From assembly GCA_028874335.1 (NCBI GenBank), contig JAPPJY010000078.1:114310-178309 (forward strand): a stretch of 64,000 nucleotides of DNA, read 5' to 3'. Source of the stretch: Gemmatimonadota bacterium. Lineage in GTDB: Bacteria > Latescibacterota > UBA2968 > GCA-2709665. Shown here piece after piece: positions 61,500-64,000 of this stretch (its first letter is position 1; every line of letters begins with the position of its first letter). The translations under genes and the position numbers were made by a program. Under the pieces are notes generated by a model, which saw only the letters and a program-made list of their open reading frames with translations, ran no database searches and was not told the origin of the DNA.

Positions 61500-62576
61500 T
61501 CAAGATCCGGCGTCAATCTGCTCAGATTTCCGCATCCGGTCCCGCGCTTTCCTCGAGATGCGGTTCCAGACGCCCGTGAGCCCCATCGCCTTCTTCATTT
61601 CCTTCAACGTCTCATCTGCAACCACCTGGACGCGCTGCGTTCCCTCGTACAGTACCTTTTCCACGTACCCTGAATCCGCTGCAAATTGCGCCCTTCGCTC
61701 CCGGATCGGATCGAGAAAGTCGTTCAGCGCCCGGCTGAGCTTTTCCTTCACCTCCACGTCGCCGACCGTCCCGTCGCGATACCTCGACTTCAGGTCAGCC
61801 ACTTCCGCCTCGTCCGGATTGAACGCGTCGTGGTAGACGAATACGGGGTTCCCTTCCACCCTGCCGGGAATGTCGGCTCTGATCCGGTTGGGATCGGTAA
61901 ACATCCCCCGCACCTTCTTCTTCACGGTCTGCGCGTCGTCGGACAGAAAAATCGCATTGTCCAGGCTCTTGCTCATCTTGGCTTGGCCATCCGTACCCAC
62001 GAGAACGGGGACTTCGCCGATCAGCGCGTCCGGAATCGGGAAGACCTCCCCGTAGTAGCTGTTGAACCGGCGGACGATTTCCCGGGTGACCTCCACGTGC
62101 GCCAGATTGTCCTTACCCACGGGAACCAGGTGCGCCCTTGGCGTCAAGATATCCGCCGCCTGCAAAATGGGGTATCCGACCAGCCCGAACGGAATCGCCT
62201 CTTCATCCAGCCTTGCGGCGCGCGCCATATCCTTGATGCTGGGCAATCGTGCCACCCTCGGCAGCGTCACCAGCATCTCGAAAAACAGATTCATCTCGTA
62301 AACGGCGTGGATGGCGGACTGCAGATAAATGGTCGACCTGGACGGATCGATGCCCACCGCCAGATAGTCCAGCAGCATCTCCCGCACGTTTTCCCGCAAG
62401 GCATGGATGTGCTCCTTCTGCGGCCGCGTCGTGAGCATATGCAGGTCCGCCACCAGGAAAAAGCACTCGTATTCGTCCTGCAGCCGCACCCGGTTCTTCA
62501 ACGAGCCGACGTAATGTCCGAGGTGCATCTTCCCCGTGGGCCTGTCGCCCGTGAGTATTCTTTTCCGTTTATCCAT
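61500..62576 (-). CDS. trpS: Tryptophanyl-tRNA synthetase
   Basis: This 358-residue class I aminoacyl-tRNA synthetase has the HIGH-type motif in MHLGHYVGSLKN near residue 17 and the KMSKS motif in GQAKMSKSLDNAIFLS near 200. The Trp-binding core FEMLVTLPRVARLPSIKDMARAA lies near 100. The length is normal. It attaches tryptophan to tRNA-Trp. The gene is preceded by a promoter, a Trp-codon leader and an attenuator-type terminator (62593-62797), so expression should respond to charged tRNA-Trp. A GGGGGAG site precedes the ATG. Confidence 0.96.
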   Translation of the reverse strand: MDKRKRILTGDRPTGKMHLGHYVGSLKNRVRLQDEYECFFLVADLHMLTTRPQKEHIHALRENVREMLLDYLAVGIDPSRSTIYLQSAIHAVYEMNLFFEMLVTLPRVARLPSIKDMARAARLDEEAIPFGLVGYPILQAADILTPRAHLVPVGKDNLAHVEVTREIVRRFNSYYGEVFPIPDALIGEVPVLVGTDGQAKMSKSLDNAIFLSDDAQTVKKKVRGMFTDPNRIRADIPGRVEGNPVFVYHDAFNPDEAEVADLKSRYRDGTVGDVEVKEKLSRALNDFLDPIRERRAQFAADSGYVEKVLYEGTQRVQVVADETLKEMKKAMGLTGVWNRISRKARDRMRKSEQIDAGS

Positions 62577-62592
62577 CGCTACTCCCCCTAAA

Positions 62593-62620
62593 CAAAAATC
62601 CCCGCCGAGGACCGGCAGGG
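62593..62620 (-). terminator. Attenuator terminator before trpS
   Basis: On the minus strand CCCTGCCG and CGGCGGGG pair (one G-U) around GTCCT and are followed by ATTTTTG. It lies about 20 nt upstream of the trpS ATG. The 5' arm can instead pair with GTACCGGC of the upstream hairpin (62669-62679), giving an antiterminator. Confidence 0.85.
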
Positions 62621-62651
62621 ACGTTGATCTTAAAAAAATCGAATCTCAAAT

Positions 62652-62729
62652 TCAGCACGCAGTCAGCCGGCCGGTACGATTGAAGTCGTACCGCCACCAG
62701 CCTCTTGAATTTCCGCCGCGCGCCGCCAT
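62652..62729 (-). CDS. trpS leader peptide with tandem Trp codons
   Basis: This short frame, below the ORF track's size limit, reads M-A-A-R-G-G-N-S-R-G-W-W-R-Y-D-F-N-R-T-G-R-L-T-A-C and a TGA stop (25 residues). Its ribosome binding site AAAGGAAG lies 6 nt before the ATG. Two adjacent TGG codons (62699-62694) sit right before the 5' arm of the hairpin CGGTACGA/TCGTACCG (62693-62672). A ribosome stalled at these codons would open that hairpin and free its 3' arm to pair with the terminator's 5' arm. The peptide itself probably has no other role. Confidence 0.85.
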   Translation of the reverse strand: MAARGGNSRGWWRYDFNRTGRLTAC

Positions 62730-62768
62730 CTCGTTCTTCCTTTAAACAGGGTTCTCTGGAACCGGTGA

Positions 62769-62797
62769 ACGATATCGAATTCTCACTCCCCTGTCAA
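62769..62797 (-). promoter_or_regulatory. Promoter of the trpS leader transcript
   Basis: On the minus strand TTGACA (62797-62792), a 17-bp spacer and TATCGT (62774-62769) precede the leader ATG by about 40 nt. It lies between the hemB stop and the leader, so trpS has its own transcript. Confidence 0.8.
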
Positions 62798-62837
62798 GCA
62801 AATTCCGCTTTTCTTGTTCTTACACACCGTGAAGCGG

Positions 62838-63830
62838 CTATGTCGCATCCCTCAACAGTTGCGCTATTTCAACGGCAAAGTAGGTCAGGATCATATCCGC
62901 GCCCGCCCGTTTGATGGACGTCAGCGTTTCGACCATCGCGCGCTCCTTTTCCACCCAGCCGCGCTCCGCGGCCGCAAGTACCATCCCGTATTCTCCGGAC
63001 ACGTTGTAGGCCGCGATGGGCGTTTCGAAGCTCTGCCTCGCGCTCGCGATGACGTCCAGGTACGGCAGTGCGGGTTTCACCATCACCACGTCGGCCCCCT
63101 CCTCGATATCCAGCGCAATTTCTCTCATCGCTTCCCGGATATTGGCGGGATCCATCTGGTACGTCTTCTTGTCCTCGGGGACGCCCCGCGCCTTTACCGG
63201 CGCGGACTTGAGCGCTCCACGGAACGGCCCGTAGAAGCATGATGCATACTTGGCGGAATAGGCCATGATGCCGACGTTGCTGAACCCATGGTCGTCCAGC
63301 GCCACCCGGATGGCGCCAATCCGTCCGTCCATCATGTCAGACGGGGTGACCCAGTCCACGCCCGCCTCGGCGTGAGACAGAGCCATTCTGCACAGCACCT
63401 CAACGCTCTCGTCGTTCGCGACCTCGCCGTCGATCAGCAGGCCGTCGTGTCCGTGCGTGGTATAGGGATCCAGCGCCACGTCCGTCTGTACGCAGAGGTC
63501 TGGAAGCGCCGCCTTGAGCGCACGGACGGCCCTCTGGATCAACCCGTCCGGCGCGTACGCCATCGTGGCGCGCTCGTCCTTTTCCTCCGAGTATCCGAAC
63601 AGATTCACGCCGCAGATGCCGAGGCCGTACACCTTCTCGCATTCTCGAATGAGTTCGTCGACCGAGAACCGGAACTGCCCGGGCATCGAGTCAATGGGTT
63701 CGCGCACGTTGGCGCGTTCAGTCACGAACATGGGATAGATCAGGTCCCCGACGTTCAGTACGGTTTCCCTTGTCAGCGTCCGAATGGGTTCCGAACGCCT
63801 CAATCGCCGGGGCCGGTAGGTCAGTTCCAT
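62838..63830 (-). CDS. hemB: Delta-aminolevulinic acid dehydratase (porphobilinogen synthase)
   Basis: This 330-residue haem biosynthesis enzyme has the two active-site lysines in SAKYASCFYGPFR and MVKPALPYLDVI. The metal-site segment TDVALDPYTTHGHDGLL has Asp where zinc enzymes have Cys, so it is of the magnesium-dependent, aspartate-rich type. It condenses two 5-aminolevulinates to porphobilinogen. ATG 63830 with AGAGG upstream is chosen. The track start at 63941 adds a tail translated from an AGGATT-type DNA repeat (NPANPVNPVNP) and is very unlikely. Confidence 0.95.
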   Translation of the reverse strand: MELTYRPRRLRRSEPIRTLTRETVLNVGDLIYPMFVTERANVREPIDSMPGQFRFSVDELIRECEKVYGLGICGVNLFGYSEEKDERATMAYAPDGLIQRAVRALKAALPDLCVQTDVALDPYTTHGHDGLLIDGEVANDESVEVLCRMALSHAEAGVDWVTPSDMMDGRIGAIRVALDDHGFSNVGIMAYSAKYASCFYGPFRGALKSAPVKARGVPEDKKTYQMDPANIREAMREIALDIEEGADVVMVKPALPYLDVIASARQSFETPIAAYNVSGEYGMVLAAAERGWVEKERAMVETLTSIKRAGADMILTYFAVEIAQLLRDAT

Positions 63831-63859
63831 ATTGCCTCTTTTATTCAGAAACCCAAACC

Positions 63860-63960
63860 GATCAGGATTCACTGGATTTACAGGATTAGCAGGATTAGAA
63901 ACAAAGAGCAGAATCAGAACCTGATGCAGGATTGGAAACAAAGAGCCCTACGTGCCAATA
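63860..63960. repeat. AGGATT-type degenerate repeat before hemB
   Basis: The + strand reads CAGGATTCACTGGATTTACAGGATTAGCAGGATTAG followed by two copies of AAACAAAGAG. Units of about 9-12 bp repeat imperfectly. A related patch (GGATGAACAGGAT units) lies at about 25882-25903 before nuoK. Confidence 0.7.
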
Positions 63961-64000
63961 TAGAGTGAGACAACTCCCCCTCCGAGTTTAATGTCGTACA

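Noticed and set aside
62580-62760. T-box riboswitch before trpS
   Set aside because: I could not find the conserved T-box AGGGUGGNACCGCG sequence. The tandem Trp codons in a translated leader explain the region better.

Overview
The window looks like the chromosome of an uncultivated Gram-negative bacterium with a moderately high GC content. Outer-membrane features (a TonB-dependent receptor and a putative lipoprotein) support a Gram-negative cell. The mix of a small SupA-like type I PKS, a phytanoyl-CoA dioxygenase family protein, an HpcH/HpaI aldolase, a sugar phosphate isomerase/epimerase and a heparinase-like fragment recalls Latescibacterota or Poribacteria-type lineages. That placement is inference only. 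I see no rRNA, tRNA, CRISPR array or intact transposase.

Layout. 1-422 (-): 5' part of a heparinase II/III-like gene running off the window. 659-1396 (+): Yip1-like membrane protein. 1584-4397 (-): a block of two minimal nucleotidyltransferases flanking two Fic proteins. 4494-5246 (-): nitroreductase. 5481-33501 (-): a 28 kb same-strand energy locus. In transcription order it reads nuoA-CD-E-F-G-H-J-K-L-M, then mrpE-F-G-A'-B-C-D with two further antiporter-like subunits and a small membrane protein, then nuoN, then atpZ-I-B-E-F-H-A-G-D-C, ending in a strong terminator. A near-consensus promoter sits before nuoA. nuoB and nuoI are not found in the locus. 33912-36722 (+): GNAT acetyltransferase, zinc alcohol dehydrogenase and a TIM-barrel-like protein. 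37269-40210 (+): a STAS protein, a small unknown protein and an NCS2 permease with a C-terminal ATPase-like domain. 40235-43732 (-): aldolase, SurE, rhodanese, alpha/beta hydrolase and a stand-alone acyl carrier protein. 43965-45484 (+): dioxygenase and isomerase, translationally coupled. 45710-55974 (-): a large type I PKS (KS-AT-DH-MT-ER-KR-ACP-KS-AT) broken by one frameshift in a G run. 56073-56864 (-): lipoprotein with three related repeats. 57413-60370 (+): TonB-dependent receptor. 60447-61439 (+): ADP-ribosylglycohydrolase. 61500-63830 (-): trpS and hemB.

Regulation and repeats. trpS is preceded by a promoter, a 25-codon leader peptide with tandem Trp codons, mutually exclusive hairpins and a terminator, which is a classical transcription attenuator. 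At least three families of short dispersed elements are visible: a 160-bp inverted-repeat element in two copies (between atpE and atpB, and after the isomerase gene), a ~200-bp conserved intergenic element in two copies (before 35874 and 37882), and a 150-bp element with TTGTTGA-type ends before the TonB receptor. Degenerate CTGACGGCTGATAG and AGGATT-type tandem repeats also occur.

How the genes work together. The energy locus joins NADH oxidation (complex I), a multisubunit Mrp-type cation/proton antiporter and a proton-type F1Fo ATP synthase. This suggests co-expression of proton pumping, cation exchange and ATP synthesis. The PKS region, with a nearby carrier protein and hydrolase, probably makes a methyl-branched acyl chain, although the assembled gene is frameshifted and its second module is degenerate.
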